Below the pieces are notes generated by a model that was given only the letters and a program-made list of their open reading frames with translations, did no database searches and had not been told where the DNA came from. A stretch of 64,000 bases of DNA from Pseudotamlana haliotis. GTDB taxonomy: Bacteria > Bacteroidota > Bacteroidia > Flavobacteriales > Flavobacteriaceae. The translations under genes and the position numbers were made by a program. The stretch lies in assembly GCF_008806375.1 (NCBI RefSeq), contig NZ_WAAT01000037.1:150803-214802 (forward strand), read 5' to 3'. Numbering within the stretch: position 1 is the stretch's first letter; each line of letters opens with the position of its first letter. Shown piece by piece: positions 42,609 to 52,187 of the stretch.

Positions 42609-43559
42609 ATGACAGGACAAGTATATAAATCTACAGGAAGTTGGTACACGGTTAAAACTGAATTAGGACATACCTATGAATGCCGTATTAAAGGAAAATT
42701 TCGCTTAAAAGGCATAAAAAGTACTAATCCGATTGCTGTTGGTGATGTTGTGGATTTCGAATTGGAAACTGATAATAACCAGGAATCTGGTGTCATTCAT
42801 AATATACACGACAGATCAAATTATATTGTTCGAAAATCAGTGAACCTTTCTAAACAAACGCATATTATTGCTGCTAATTTAGATCAGGTTTTTTTAATGA
42901 TTACCATTAATAATCCACCTACATTAACCAGTTTTATTGATCGTTTTTTGGTTACTGCAGAAGCTTACTCTATCAAAACAGTTTTATTATTCAATAAAAT
43001 TGATGTTTATGATAAAGACACCCTTGATGAGGTACGTTATTTAGCCCATGTTTATCGTGAAATTGGTTATGAATGTATTGGTGTTTCAGCGGTAACGGGT
43101 AAAAATATCGACAAGGTTAAAGCGCTTATGAAAGATAAGGTGAGCATGTTCTCTGGGCATTCTGGCGTTGGAAAATCTACCCTTGTAAATGCTATTGAGC
43201 CTAGCTTAAATATCAAAACTAAAGCGATTTCAACACAACACATGCAAGGGCAGCATACTACGACGTTTGCTGAAATGTTCGATTTAGAATTCGGAGCCAA
43301 AATTATAGACACGCCAGGCATCAAAGGTTTTGGTGTTGTTGATATGGACAAAGAGGAGGTTGGTGATTACTTTCCAGAAATTTTTAAGTTAAAACAAGAC
43401 TGCAAGTTTAACAATTGCCTTCACGTTAAAGAACCACATTGTGCTGTAAAAGAAGCCTTGGAAAATGATGAAATTCAATATTCGCGTTACCGCAGTTATT
43501 TACAGATTATTGAAGGTGAAGATGAACATTACAGAACAGATATTTGGGATAAAGAATGA
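42609..43559 (+). CDS. rsgA: small ribosomal subunit biogenesis GTPase
   Basis: A 316-residue circularly permuted GTPase. An N-terminal OB domain is followed by G4 (FNKID), G1 (GHSGVGKST, 183-191) and G3 (DTPGI), then a zinc knuckle DCKFNNCLHVKEPHC. RsgA helps mature the 30S subunit and hydrolyses GTP on the ribosome. Its last 4 bases overlap dtd (ATGA), so the two translation-quality genes are coupled. Confidence 0.95.
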   Translation: MTGQVYKSTGSWYTVKTELGHTYECRIKGKFRLKGIKSTNPIAVGDVVDFELETDNNQESGVIHNIHDRSNYIVRKSVNLSKQTHIIAANLDQVFLMITINNPPTLTSFIDRFLVTAEAYSIKTVLLFNKIDVYDKDTLDEVRYLAHVYREIGYECIGVSAVTGKNIDKVKALMKDKVSMFSGHSGVGKSTLVNAIEPSLNIKTKAISTQHMQGQHTTTFAEMFDLEFGAKIIDTPGIKGFGVVDMDKEEVGDYFPEIFKLKQDCKFNNCLHVKEPHCAVKEALENDEIQYSRYRSYLQIIEGEDEHYRTDIWDKE

Positions 43560-44008
43560 AAATAGTTATTCAGCGTGTTTCTAGAGCTAGCGTCACTATT
43601 GAAGGCGAAAAAGTAGCGAATATAAAGCAAGGTCTCCTTATTTTATTGGGTATTGTTCCTGATGATACTTCAGAAGATATTAAATGGCTAACAAATAAAA
43701 TTGTTAATCTACGTGTTTTTGAAGACGAACAAGGGGTGATGAATGAGTCTCTAAAAGCTATTGAAGGTGATGCCATTGTGGTGAGTCAGTTTACTTTACA
43801 TGCCGCTACAAAAAAAGGTAACAGACCAAGTTATATCAAGGCAGCAAAACCAGAAATTGCTATTCCGTTATACGAAGCATTTGTAAAGCAGCTCGAAACC
43901 GATTTAGAAAAACCTGTGCAAACTGGGCAGTTTGGTGCAGATATGAAAGTTGAACTTCTTAACGATGGTCCTGTGACTATTATCATTGATTCTAAAAACA
44001 GAGTTTAA
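43556..44008 (+). CDS. dtd: D-aminoacyl-tRNA deacylase
   Basis: A 150-residue DTD of normal length: MKIVIQRVSRASVTIEG at the start, the SQFTLHA catalytic segment, and NDGPVTIIIDS with the Gly-cis-Pro motif (GP) that rejects L-aminoacyl groups. It frees tRNA from wrongly attached D-amino acids and glycine. It is coupled to rsgA. The 275 bases after it show no gene; TATCTTTC at 44164-44171 is a weak -7 candidate for the next operon. Confidence 0.95.
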   Translation: MKIVIQRVSRASVTIEGEKVANIKQGLLILLGIVPDDTSEDIKWLTNKIVNLRVFEDEQGVMNESLKAIEGDAIVVSQFTLHAATKKGNRPSYIKAAKPEIAIPLYEAFVKQLETDLEKPVQTGQFGADMKVELLNDGPVTIIIDSKNRV

Positions 44009-44283
44009 TAATTCTTTTGATTGTATTATATCGATTGAAATATAGTAGGTTATGTGTTTGTTGATGAAGAAAACTGACGTTGTTTTTCTACAAATACGTA
44101 GCTAAATTTTTCGAATAATATAATAATTTAACAAATTTAACCTTCTGTTTTCTGAGGTTTTCATATCTTTCTCGCAAGAAAAATAATAAAAAACACTTCT
44201 CTCAAGAACGTAGTATTAATTTTTTTAACCATATCGTAGTAATAAACCAACCATTTGTTACTTCAGCCAACTAGCGCCCAAAA

Positions 44284-46197
44284 ATGAACTTAAAATACTG
44301 TGTGAATATCTGTGTTTTATTCACAACCCTTTTGGTTTTCGGTCAGGAAAACCTATACACTTCGTTAACCATTCCTAGTGGTCTTAAAGCAGATGCAAAT
44401 GCTGTAATTCGATTGAATGAAGTTTCGATCATTATAGAGTCTGAAACAGAAATGCATATTCAAGGTAGGCGTATTATTACCGTTATGAATAGTGCGGGTG
44501 AACGTCATATTGGCGCCAATGTTCCCTACGATCCTAACACCAAAATAAAAGATTTAAAGGTGTCTGTTTTTGATGCGCGTGGAAATCTCATTGACAAAAT
44601 CAAAGAAAATGATTTTAAAGATGTTAGTGCTGTTGAAGGCGGAACCTTATATTCAGATTCGAGAGTAAAATATTTAGAGTACACAGCGATTAAATACCCT
44701 TACACCATAGAGTTTACTTATGATGTTGTTGACGAAAATACGGCTTTTATCAAGTCGTTTGTACCCGTAAACAGCTATTTGCTGAGTGCAGAAACGTGTC
44801 GTTATACCATTACTTATCCGAGTGACTTAAACATTAAAACAAAAGCTAAGAATTTTGATGGGATTTCTTTAGAAAAAGAAGAGAAGCCTGGTGAAATTCA
44901 TTTTGAAGCGAAAAATATTAAGGCCTTTAAATACGAGGACTTCAGTCCTGGGCTTTTCGATATCGCACCGATGGTGTTGGTGCGTTCTACTGAATTTCAA
45001 TTGGAAGGTGTGCAGACTAAAGTTGAAAATTGGAATGATTTCGGAAAATGGATGTATCATGATTTAATTAAAGATACCCATGATTTGCCGGAGGCTACCA
45101 AAAACAAAATTCGTGAATTGGTGAAGGACGAACCCAATGACCGAGCTAAAGCCAAAAAAATATATGAGTATGTTCAAAACAAAACCAGATATATTGGCGT
45201 ACAAGTGGGTATTGGTGGCTGGAAACCATTTAATGCTTCAGAAGTTGATGCTTTGGGCTACGGCGATTGTAAGGGGCTCACAAATTATACCTTAGCCCTT
45301 TTAGATGCTGTGGGGATTAAATCAAATTATACTGTGGTTTACGCAAAGTCATCACAACGAAATTTTGAACATGATTTTGCTTCTATGCAAGGTAATCATG
45401 CCATTCTTAATATACCCATGGAAGGTGAAGATGTTTGGTTAGAATGCACGAGCCAAAAACTGCCTTTTGGTTTTATTGGTGATTTTACTGATGATAGAGA
45501 TGTTTTAGTGATTACTTCTGAAGGCGCTCAAATTAAACGTACCAAAAAATATACAGTTGAAGAGAATCTGCAAACCATTAAGGCACAATACGAAGTTTTA
45601 AGTGATGGCGGGATACAAGCCCAACTAAAAGTGGTTTCAAAGGGCATTCAATATGACGATAAATATAGTCTAGAAGTTGAAACCCAACGGGAGTTAGATA
45701 AAGCCTATAAAGAGCGCTGGAGCTACATTAACCGTTTGGCTATTGAAAACATACATATTGAAAATAACAAAACCGATATTGAATTTATTGAAGCCATCAG
45801 TTTTCAAGCGGGAGGTTACGCTAAAAAAATTGGAGACCGTATGCTACTCACTTTAAATGCTGTTAATAGAAATACATATATACCAGATAGGTATAGAAAC
45901 CGAAAATGGCCACTTAAAGTAAGTAGAGGTTTTAAAGATGTTGATGAAATTGAAATAAAACTACCTGAAGGCTATCAAATAGAAGCTAAGCCTGAAAATA
46001 TACTTATTGAAAATAAGTTTGGAAGCTATAAAGCTTTATTAGAAACCAAAGATGAAAAAACATTGGTTTACAAACGAGAATTTACCATTGTTGATGGAGA
46101 ATTTCCAAAGGAAGATTACAGCGCTTTTCGGGATTTTCATAAAAAAGTGGCACAACTAGATAATTCAAAAATAGCATTAATTAAAACGACACCATAA
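44284..46197 (+). CDS. DUF3857 and transglutaminase-core exported protein
   Basis: A 637-residue protein with a signal peptide ending at VFGQ. DUF3857 covers about 35-250, then a transglutaminase-like core follows with Cys329 (GYGDCKG) and His372 (GNHAIL). The third position is Glu387 in LECTS where Asp is usual. A C-terminal beta domain follows. Such proteins of Bacteroidetes are periplasmic or outer-membrane proteins, perhaps cysteine peptidases or cross-linkers. Its stop overlaps the next ATG by one base (TAATG), and the neighbour is a paralogue, so they may act together. Confidence 0.85.
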   Translation: MNLKYCVNICVLFTTLLVFGQENLYTSLTIPSGLKADANAVIRLNEVSIIIESETEMHIQGRRIITVMNSAGERHIGANVPYDPNTKIKDLKVSVFDARGNLIDKIKENDFKDVSAVEGGTLYSDSRVKYLEYTAIKYPYTIEFTYDVVDENTAFIKSFVPVNSYLLSAETCRYTITYPSDLNIKTKAKNFDGISLEKEEKPGEIHFEAKNIKAFKYEDFSPGLFDIAPMVLVRSTEFQLEGVQTKVENWNDFGKWMYHDLIKDTHDLPEATKNKIRELVKDEPNDRAKAKKIYEYVQNKTRYIGVQVGIGGWKPFNASEVDALGYGDCKGLTNYTLALLDAVGIKSNYTVVYAKSSQRNFEHDFASMQGNHAILNIPMEGEDVWLECTSQKLPFGFIGDFTDDRDVLVITSEGAQIKRTKKYTVEENLQTIKAQYEVLSDGGIQAQLKVVSKGIQYDDKYSLEVETQRELDKAYKERWSYINRLAIENIHIENNKTDIEFIEAISFQAGGYAKKIGDRMLLTLNAVNRNTYIPDRYRNRKWPLKVSRGFKDVDEIEIKLPEGYQIEAKPENILIENKFGSYKALLETKDEKTLVYKREFTIVDGEFPKEDYSAFRDFHKKVAQLDNSKIALIKTTP

Positions 46198-48203
46198 TGA
46201 GAATTTTTATTACCTGTTTAACTTTATTACTTACAATAACAGGATTTTCGCAAGATTATAAATTTGGCAAAGTATCTAAAGAAGAATTACAAGAAGCGAT
46301 ACACCCAATAGATTCATCGGCTTCTGCTGCATTTCTGTATAAAAATAGAAGAACACATTTCGAATATTTTCCTCAGGATGGTTTTAAAGCGATAACCGAA
46401 GTTCATGAACGTATTAAAATTTATAACCAAGAAGGATTTGAGTATGCTACAAAGCAAATTTTGCTTTATAAAAGTAGAAATAATGAAGAGGAAGTAAACG
46501 GACTAAAAGCCTATACCTATAATCTTATTGATGGTAAAATTATTGAAGATAAACTTGATAAAAAAGCGGTTTTTAATACCGAAGCATCCAAATATAGGAA
46601 TGAAGAAAAGTTCACCATGCCAAACATTAAAAACGGCTGTGTTATAGAATATCGATATAAAATAGTATCTCCTTTTATATCTAATATCGATGAATATGTT
46701 TTTCAAGAAGATATTCCTATTAAAAAGCTTGAAGCTATTTTTGAAGCGCCTGAGTATTTTGTTTATAAGAAAAATATAAAGGGTTATTTAAATGTTACAC
46801 CACAAACTGAACGGAAAAATGACAAATTTATTTACCATGGGGTGACTAATAATGACGCTATAACCGCTAGGGATAGAGAGCGATATACAAAAGAAATAAA
46901 TTTTGTAACAAACAAAGACGCCTATGAGCTTAGTGATATTCCTGCATTAAAAGAAGAACCTTATGTTAATAATATTGATAATTATAGATCCGGTGTGAAA
47001 TATGAACTATCATATACGCAATATCCTAATAGCACAGTAGACTATTATTCTACAACTTGGGAAGATGTGGTTAAAAGCATATATGATAGCTCAAATTTTG
47101 GAGGTGAACTGGATAATACCAGTTATTTTAAAAAGGATGTTGAAGCACTTATAGGTTCAGTTTCAGATCCTGTTAAAAGAGCTTACTTAATATTTGATTA
47201 TGTAAAGTCTAGAATGACATGGAATAACTATCATTCGGTTTATACCAATAAAGGGGTTAAGGGCGCCTATAAAGATCATGTGGGTAATGTGGCTGAAATT
47301 AATTTAATGCTAACTTCAATGCTACGCTATGCAGGGCTAAGAGCTTACCCTGTATTAGTGAGTACTAGAAGTCATGGTGTACCACTGTTTCCAACAAGAG
47401 AAGGCTATAATTATGTAGTAAGTTGTGTTCGGTTTCCGGAAGGTGATATGCTTCTAGATGCGACTAGTAAATATGCTATGCCAAATATCTTACCAACAAA
47501 AACTTTAAACTGGCAGGGACGAATGATTTCAGAACACGGGGGGTCAACATTAATTGATTTATACCCTAGTGAAAAATCTAAAAACAATATTTTTATGATG
47601 GCCAATCTACAAGAAGACGGTGTTCTTAAAGGTGGATATAGAAGCATGAAAACCAATCACAATGCCCTAGATTTTAGAGACAGCTATATAGGCGTAAACT
47701 TAGATGATTATCTAGAGCGTTTAGAGAATAGTTATGACGGTATGGAAATTTCAGACTATAAAGTGGTCAACGATTTAGATTTATCTAAACCTGTAAGTGA
47801 GTCTTACAAATTCGTAAAAGAAAGTCAAGCCGATGTTATTGGTGATAAAATATATTTTTCGCCTATGTTCTTTTTACGTAGTTCAGAAAATCCTTTTAAA
47901 CTAGAAAATCGTGCCTATCCCGTTGATTTTGCATACCCTTCTGAAACCAATTATAAAATTATTATTACCATTCCAGAAGGCTATCAAATAGAGAGTGTTC
48001 CAGAGCCAGTGGCCCTTATGCTGCCAGATGACTTAGGGGTGTTTAAATATAATATCTTAGCTCAAGGTAAAAATGTGCAATTGGCTGTTGAGGCGCACGT
48101 GAATCAATCTGTGATTACCCCAGAGTATTATGCCGCTTTAAAAGCGTATTTTAGCCAACTCGTAGAGAAACAAGGTGAACAAATCGTTTTAAGCAAAACA
48201 TAA
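46197..48203 (+). CDS. DUF3857/transglutaminase-like paralogue lacking catalytic residues
   Basis: A 668-residue exported protein (signal peptide ending TGFSQ) with the same layout as its neighbour: DUF3857, a transglutaminase-like core, and a C-terminal beta domain. At the active site the expected GDC is GNV (KDHVGNVAEIN) and the expected NH is NY (EGYNYVVS); only the Asp (LLDATSK) remains. It is therefore probably not an enzyme but a binding or scaffold partner of the first protein. It is coupled by one-base overlap on both sides. Confidence 0.82.
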   Translation: MRIFITCLTLLLTITGFSQDYKFGKVSKEELQEAIHPIDSSASAAFLYKNRRTHFEYFPQDGFKAITEVHERIKIYNQEGFEYATKQILLYKSRNNEEEVNGLKAYTYNLIDGKIIEDKLDKKAVFNTEASKYRNEEKFTMPNIKNGCVIEYRYKIVSPFISNIDEYVFQEDIPIKKLEAIFEAPEYFVYKKNIKGYLNVTPQTERKNDKFIYHGVTNNDAITARDRERYTKEINFVTNKDAYELSDIPALKEEPYVNNIDNYRSGVKYELSYTQYPNSTVDYYSTTWEDVVKSIYDSSNFGGELDNTSYFKKDVEALIGSVSDPVKRAYLIFDYVKSRMTWNNYHSVYTNKGVKGAYKDHVGNVAEINLMLTSMLRYAGLRAYPVLVSTRSHGVPLFPTREGYNYVVSCVRFPEGDMLLDATSKYAMPNILPTKTLNWQGRMISEHGGSTLIDLYPSEKSKNNIFMMANLQEDGVLKGGYRSMKTNHNALDFRDSYIGVNLDDYLERLENSYDGMEISDYKVVNDLDLSKPVSESYKFVKESQADVIGDKIYFSPMFFLRSSENPFKLENRAYPVDFAYPSETNYKIIITIPEGYQIESVPEPVALMLPDDLGVFKYNILAQGKNVQLAVEAHVNQSVITPEYYAALKAYFSQLVEKQGEQIVLSKT

Positions 48204-48529
48204 TGGATATAAAAAATGCACAATTAGCAGTAGACGAATGGATTAACGAGCACGGTGTTCGTTACTTTAATGAATTAACCAATATGGCACAGCTTACCGA
48301 AGAAGTTGGTGAAGTGGCACGTATTATAGCAAGACGCTACGGCGAACAAAGCGAAAAAGAAAGTGATAAGGATAAAGATTTAGGCGAAGAATTAGCCGAT
48401 GTATTGTTTGTCGTGCTTTGTTTGGCCAATCAAACAGGGGTTGATTTGCAACAAGCATTTGATAAAAGAATGTATAAGAAAGGAAAACGAGACCATGATA
48501 GGCATCATAATAACGAAAAATTAAAGTAA
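48203..48529 (+). CDS. MazG-like nucleotide pyrophosphohydrolase
   Basis: A 108-residue all-alpha NTP pyrophosphatase. LTEEVGEVARIIARRYGE and DLGEELADVLFVVLCLA hold the ExxE...ExxD magnesium-binding residues of the MazG-like family. It likely removes pyrophosphate from aberrant (d)NTPs. It is coupled to the DUF3857 genes (TAATGG) and 35 bases before aroA; the mix of functions in this operon is probably fortuitous. Confidence 0.88.
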   Translation: MDIKNAQLAVDEWINEHGVRYFNELTNMAQLTEEVGEVARIIARRYGEQSEKESDKDKDLGEELADVLFVVLCLANQTGVDLQQAFDKRMYKKGKRDHDRHHNNEKLK

Positions 48530-48564
48530 ATTTACCGCTTCTGTAAAAAAGAAATTTTTCAATT

Positions 48565-49788
48565 ATGCACTTTACACTTCAAAAATCTAACATAGCTAAA
48601 CAATCTTCTATTCAAATTACAGGTTCTAAAAGTGAATCAAATCGATTGTTATTGCTTCAAGCTTTATATCCAGATTTTAAACTGGAAAATGTTTCAAATT
48701 CAGATGATAGTAATTTAATGACAAACGCATTAAGTTCGTCTGAAACGGTTGTAGATATTCATCACGCCGGAACAGCTATGCGTTTTTTAACTGCTTATTT
48801 TTCTATTCAAGAAGGGCGTGAAACGGTGCTTACCGGTTCAAAACGTATGAAGGAACGCCCAATTAAAATATTAGTTGAAGCGCTTCAAGCTTTGGGTGCT
48901 GAAATAAGCTATGTTGAAAATGAAGGTTTTCCGCCAATTAAAATTAAAGGAAAAAAACTGCTTAAAAACAAGGTGTCTTTAAATGCCAATGTGAGTAGTC
49001 AGTATATTTCAGCTTTGCTATTAATTGCTTCTAAACTTGAAAATGGTATAGAATTAACTTTAGAAGGTGAGATCACCTCTGTGCCATACATTAAAATGAC
49101 TTTAGCTTTGCTAGATGAAATTGGCGTAGACTCAACTTTTGAAGGGCATGTGATAACAGTACAACCAAATACTGAAAAACTAACCCCTAAAACCTTAACT
49201 GTAGAATCTGATTGGTCTTCGGCTTCTTATTATTTCAGCATTGTCGCTCTAAGCGATATTGGTACCGAAGTGACTATTTCTTCGTACAAAGAAAATTCTT
49301 TACAAGGCGATTCGGCTTTAATCGAAATTTATAAAAACTTTGGGGTTTCAGCCACTTTCAACGGAAATGCATTAACCATAAAGAAGGAACGCGAAGATGA
49401 AGGGCGCTTGCATTTAGATTTAAGAAATGCACCAGATATTGCTCAAACCATTGCAGTGTCATGCTTTGCCTTAGGTATGCCTTGTTATTTAACAGGTTTG
49501 CATACTTTAAAAATTAAGGAAACCGATAGGTTGGTAGCCTTAAAAACCGAAATTGAAAAATTAGGCGGTGAAGTTAGAATTACTGATGATTCTCTACATT
49601 TAAAAGGGTCGTGTGAACCAAAACCTTTAGTGTCTATAGCGACTTATAACGACCACAGAATGGCTATGGCTTTTGCGCCTTTAGCACTTAAAGTACCTAT
49701 TGTTATTGAAGACGCTATGGTAGTTTCAAAATCATACCCAACGTTTTGGGAAGATTTAGAAACTTTAGGTTTTGAAATAACTAAATAA
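48565..49788 (+). CDS. aroA: 3-phosphoshikimate 1-carboxyvinyltransferase (EPSP synthase)
   Basis: A 407-residue enzyme, slightly short for the family. SKSESNRLLLLQAL is the N-terminal Lys-containing substrate loop. HAGTAMRFLTAYF replaces the usual NAGTAMR, KRMKERPI and NDHRMAMAFAPLAL are conserved, and ETDRL lies in the C-terminal half. It adds the enolpyruvyl group to shikimate 3-phosphate, two steps upstream of the chorismate used by the DAHP synthase/mutase operon 11 kb away. Confidence 0.92.
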   Translation: MHFTLQKSNIAKQSSIQITGSKSESNRLLLLQALYPDFKLENVSNSDDSNLMTNALSSSETVVDIHHAGTAMRFLTAYFSIQEGRETVLTGSKRMKERPIKILVEALQALGAEISYVENEGFPPIKIKGKKLLKNKVSLNANVSSQYISALLLIASKLENGIELTLEGEITSVPYIKMTLALLDEIGVDSTFEGHVITVQPNTEKLTPKTLTVESDWSSASYYFSIVALSDIGTEVTISSYKENSLQGDSALIEIYKNFGVSATFNGNALTIKKEREDEGRLHLDLRNAPDIAQTIAVSCFALGMPCYLTGLHTLKIKETDRLVALKTEIEKLGGEVRITDDSLHLKGSCEPKPLVSIATYNDHRMAMAFAPLALKVPIVIEDAMVVSKSYPTFWEDLETLGFEITK

Positions 49789-49803
49789 TAATCATGTAAT
49801 TAC

Positions 49804-49835
49804 TTGACAAGGCCTATGCGCAGATTGTATATTTG
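49804..49835 (+). promoter_or_regulatory. promoter of queA
   Basis: TTG (49804-49806) and TATATTTG (49828-49835), spaced 21 bases, match both Bacteroidetes elements. Transcription would start near 49840. Confidence 0.65.
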
Positions 49836-49867
49836 CAGCTTTCCTATAAAAAATAATAACAACACCT

Positions 49868-50917
49868 ATGAAATTATCTAACTTCGGTTTCGAATTACCT
49901 GAGGAATTATTAGCTGAATTTCCAGCAGAAAACAGAGATGAATCTCGTTTAATGGTTTTAAATAGAAAAGAACAAACGATTGAGCATAAAATGTTCAAAG
50001 ATTTGATCGACTATTTTAATGAGGATGATGTTTTAATTTTAAATAACACAAAAGTTTTTCCTGCACGTTTATACGGAAACAAAGAAAAAACTGGAGCGAG
50101 AATCGAGGTGTTCTTATTAAGAGAATTAAACGAAGAACAACGCCTTTGGGATGTTTTAGTAGATCCTGCGCGTAAAATAAGAATTGGAAATAAACTTTAT
50201 TTTGGTGATGATGATACTTTAGTCGCTGAGGTTATTGATAACACCACTTCTAGAGGACGTACTTTACGTTTCTTATATGACGGGTCTTATAGAGAATTCC
50301 GTTTAAAATTAAATGAGCTTGGTGAAACACCACTTCCTAAATATATCAAAAGAGATGTACAACCAGAAGATGAAGAGCGTTACCAAACGATTTTCGCTAA
50401 AAACGAAGGGGCTGTAGCAGCACCAACGGCTGGACTTCACTTTTCAAAACACTTATTAAAGCGTTTAGAAATTAAAGGAATCAATTTTGCTGAAGTCACT
50501 TTACACGTTGGTTTAGGTACGTTTAATCCTGTTGAGGTTGAAGATTTATCGAAACACAAAATGGATAGTGAAGAGCTTAAGATTAATGAAAAGGCTGTAA
50601 GTATCGTAAATAAAGGTATTGAAGAAAAACGTCGTGTTTGTGCGGTTGGTACTACTGCTATGCGTGCTATTGAAAGTGCGGTGTCTTCTAGTGGTCGATT
50701 AAATGAATTTGAAGGATGGACCAACAAGTTTATTTTCCCGCCTTATGAATTCAGCATTGCTAATAGTATGGTTACAAACTTCCACACACCAAAATCAACT
50801 TTATTGATGATGGTTTCTGCTTTTGTTGGTCACGATTTTATGAAACGTGCTTATGATGAAGCTGTAAAAGAAGGATACAAATTCTACAGTTACGGTGATG
50901 CGATGTTAATCATCTAA
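49868..50917 (+). CDS. queA: tRNA preQ1(34) S-adenosylmethionine ribosyltransferase-isomerase
   Basis: A 349-residue QueA of standard length: [49 protein letters not shown] and VGLGTFNPV are family signatures. It transfers and isomerizes the ribose of SAM onto 7-aminomethyl-7-deazaguanine in tRNA, giving epoxyqueuosine. A promoter precedes it and a palindromic repeat plus terminator follow. Confidence 0.96.
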   Translation: MKLSNFGFELPEELLAEFPAENRDESRLMVLNRKEQTIEHKMFKDLIDYFNEDDVLILNNTKVFPARLYGNKEKTGARIEVFLLRELNEEQRLWDVLVDPARKIRIGNKLYFGDDDTLVAEVIDNTTSRGRTLRFLYDGSYREFRLKLNELGETPLPKYIKRDVQPEDEERYQTIFAKNEGAVAAPTAGLHFSKHLLKRLEIKGINFAEVTLHVGLGTFNPVEVEDLSKHKMDSEELKINEKAVSIVNKGIEEKRRVCAVGTTAMRAIESAVSSSGRLNEFEGWTNKFIFPPYEFSIANSMVTNFHTPKSTLLMMVSAFVGHDFMKRAYDEAVKEGYKFYSYGDAMLII

Positions 50918-50934
50918 ATCACTCGGGTTACTAT

Positions 50935-50974
50935 CTAGGTTTTGTCACTCTGAACGCGATTCAGGGTCACCTAG
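50935..50974. repeat. palindromic repeat after queA
   Basis: CTAGGT (50935-50940) with ACCTAG (50969-50974) enclose GTCACTCTGAA and TTCAGGGTCAC, an imperfect inverted pair. The inner part is related to the repeat that ends metH part 1. Confidence 0.65.
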
Positions 50975-51001
50975 AGAAACTGTAGATGACATATTAAAAA
51001 T

Positions 51002-51032
51002 AAGAGCTTCTTTTTAGAGGCTCTTTTTTTTT
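51002..51032 (+). terminator. intrinsic terminator after queA
   Basis: AAGAGC (51002-51007) pairs with GCTCTT, extended inward by TCT/AGA, and a run of T follows. Confidence 0.75.
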
Positions 51033-51083
51033 GGCTTGAGATGAATGTATTCATTTCAAATCTGTATTCTAATTTGCTTTCAC

Positions 51084-51091
51084 TATTTTTG
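51084..51091 (+). promoter_or_regulatory. -7 box of rlmN
   Basis: TATTTTTG matches TAnnTTTG, 8 bases before the ATG at 51100, so the mRNA leader would be very short. Confidence 0.5.
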
Positions 51092-51099
51092 CAACTCTT

Positions 51100-52140
51100 A
51101 TGGCAACAGGAAAAAAAGACATACGCGCATTAACGAAAGAACAACTTCGTGATTTCTTTGTAAAAGAAGGAGATAAAGCCTTTCGTGGCAATCAAGTTTA
51201 CGAGTGGTTATGGCAGAAATCGGCACATACTTTTGAAGATATGACGAATCTTTCAAAAGCGACAAGAGAGATGCTTGAGGCGAATTTCGTTATCAATCAT
51301 ATTGAAGTCGATACCATGCAACGTAGTAACGATGGTACTGTGAAAAATGCGGTAAGATTGCATGATGGCTTAATTGTAGAGTCGGTTTTAATTCCAACGC
51401 CTACACGTACCACGGCCTGTGTGTCCAGCCAGGTGGGATGCAGTTTAGACTGTAAATTTTGTGCTACCGCACGTTTAAAACGTATGCGTAACCTCAATCC
51501 AGATGAGATTTACGATCAGGTAGTCGCTATTGACAATGAGAGTCGCTTATATCATAATCGCCCTTTAAGTAATATTGTTTTCATGGGCATGGGTGAACCC
51601 CTCATGAATTACAACAATGTGATTAAAGCCATTGATAAAATTACTTCGGAAGAAGGTTTGGGCATGTCCCCTAAACGCATTACGGTGTCAACTTCTGGTG
51701 TGCCAAAGATGATTAGGAAAATGGCTGATGATGAAGTGAAATTTAATTTAGCAGTGTCTCTGCATTCGGCTATTGATGAGGTGCGAACGCGTATTATGCC
51801 TTTTAATGAAACTTTCCCTTTAATAGATTTAAGAGAAGCTTTAGAATATTGGTACCTAAAAACCAAGCGTAAAATAAGTTACGAGTATGTGGTTTGGCGA
51901 GGTATTAATGATACTCAAGCCGATATTGATGCTTTTGTGAAGTTCTGTAAATACGTGCCTTGTAAGGTAAATATCATTGAGTATAACCCTATTGATGATG
52001 GTGAATTCCAACAAGCCAGTAACGAGGCCTTAGAAAATTATATTTCAACTTTAGAAAAAAATCGTATTGTTGTTAATGTACGTCGCAGTCGCGGAAAAGA
52101 TATTGATGCGGCATGCGGACAATTAGCCAATAAATCTTAA
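51100..52140 (+). CDS. rlmN: 23S rRNA/tRNA adenine-C2 methyltransferase (radical SAM)
   Basis: A 346-residue radical SAM enzyme. The cluster cysteines are Cys114, Cys118 and Cys121 (CSLDCKFC), GMGEP is the SAM-binding segment, and AACGQL near the end holds the methyl-carrying Cys. It methylates A2503 of 23S rRNA and A37 of some tRNAs, improving translation fidelity. It is a neighbour of queA, another RNA-modification gene. Confidence 0.95.
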   Translation: MATGKKDIRALTKEQLRDFFVKEGDKAFRGNQVYEWLWQKSAHTFEDMTNLSKATREMLEANFVINHIEVDTMQRSNDGTVKNAVRLHDGLIVESVLIPTPTRTTACVSSQVGCSLDCKFCATARLKRMRNLNPDEIYDQVVAIDNESRLYHNRPLSNIVFMGMGEPLMNYNNVIKAIDKITSEEGLGMSPKRITVSTSGVPKMIRKMADDEVKFNLAVSLHSAIDEVRTRIMPFNETFPLIDLREALEYWYLKTKRKISYEYVVWRGINDTQADIDAFVKFCKYVPCKVNIIEYNPIDDGEFQQASNEALENYISTLEKNRIVVNVRRSRGKDIDAACGQLANKS

Positions 52141-52159
52141 AAAATTATTTTCTATCCCT

Positions 52160-52167
52160 TATCTTTG
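52160..52167 (+). promoter_or_regulatory. -7 box of the polyprenyl synthase gene
   Basis: TATCTTTG is a perfect TAnnTTTG match, 20 bases before the TTG start at 52188. Confidence 0.5.
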
Positions 52168-52187
52168 AATATTCATAATTCCATCAT

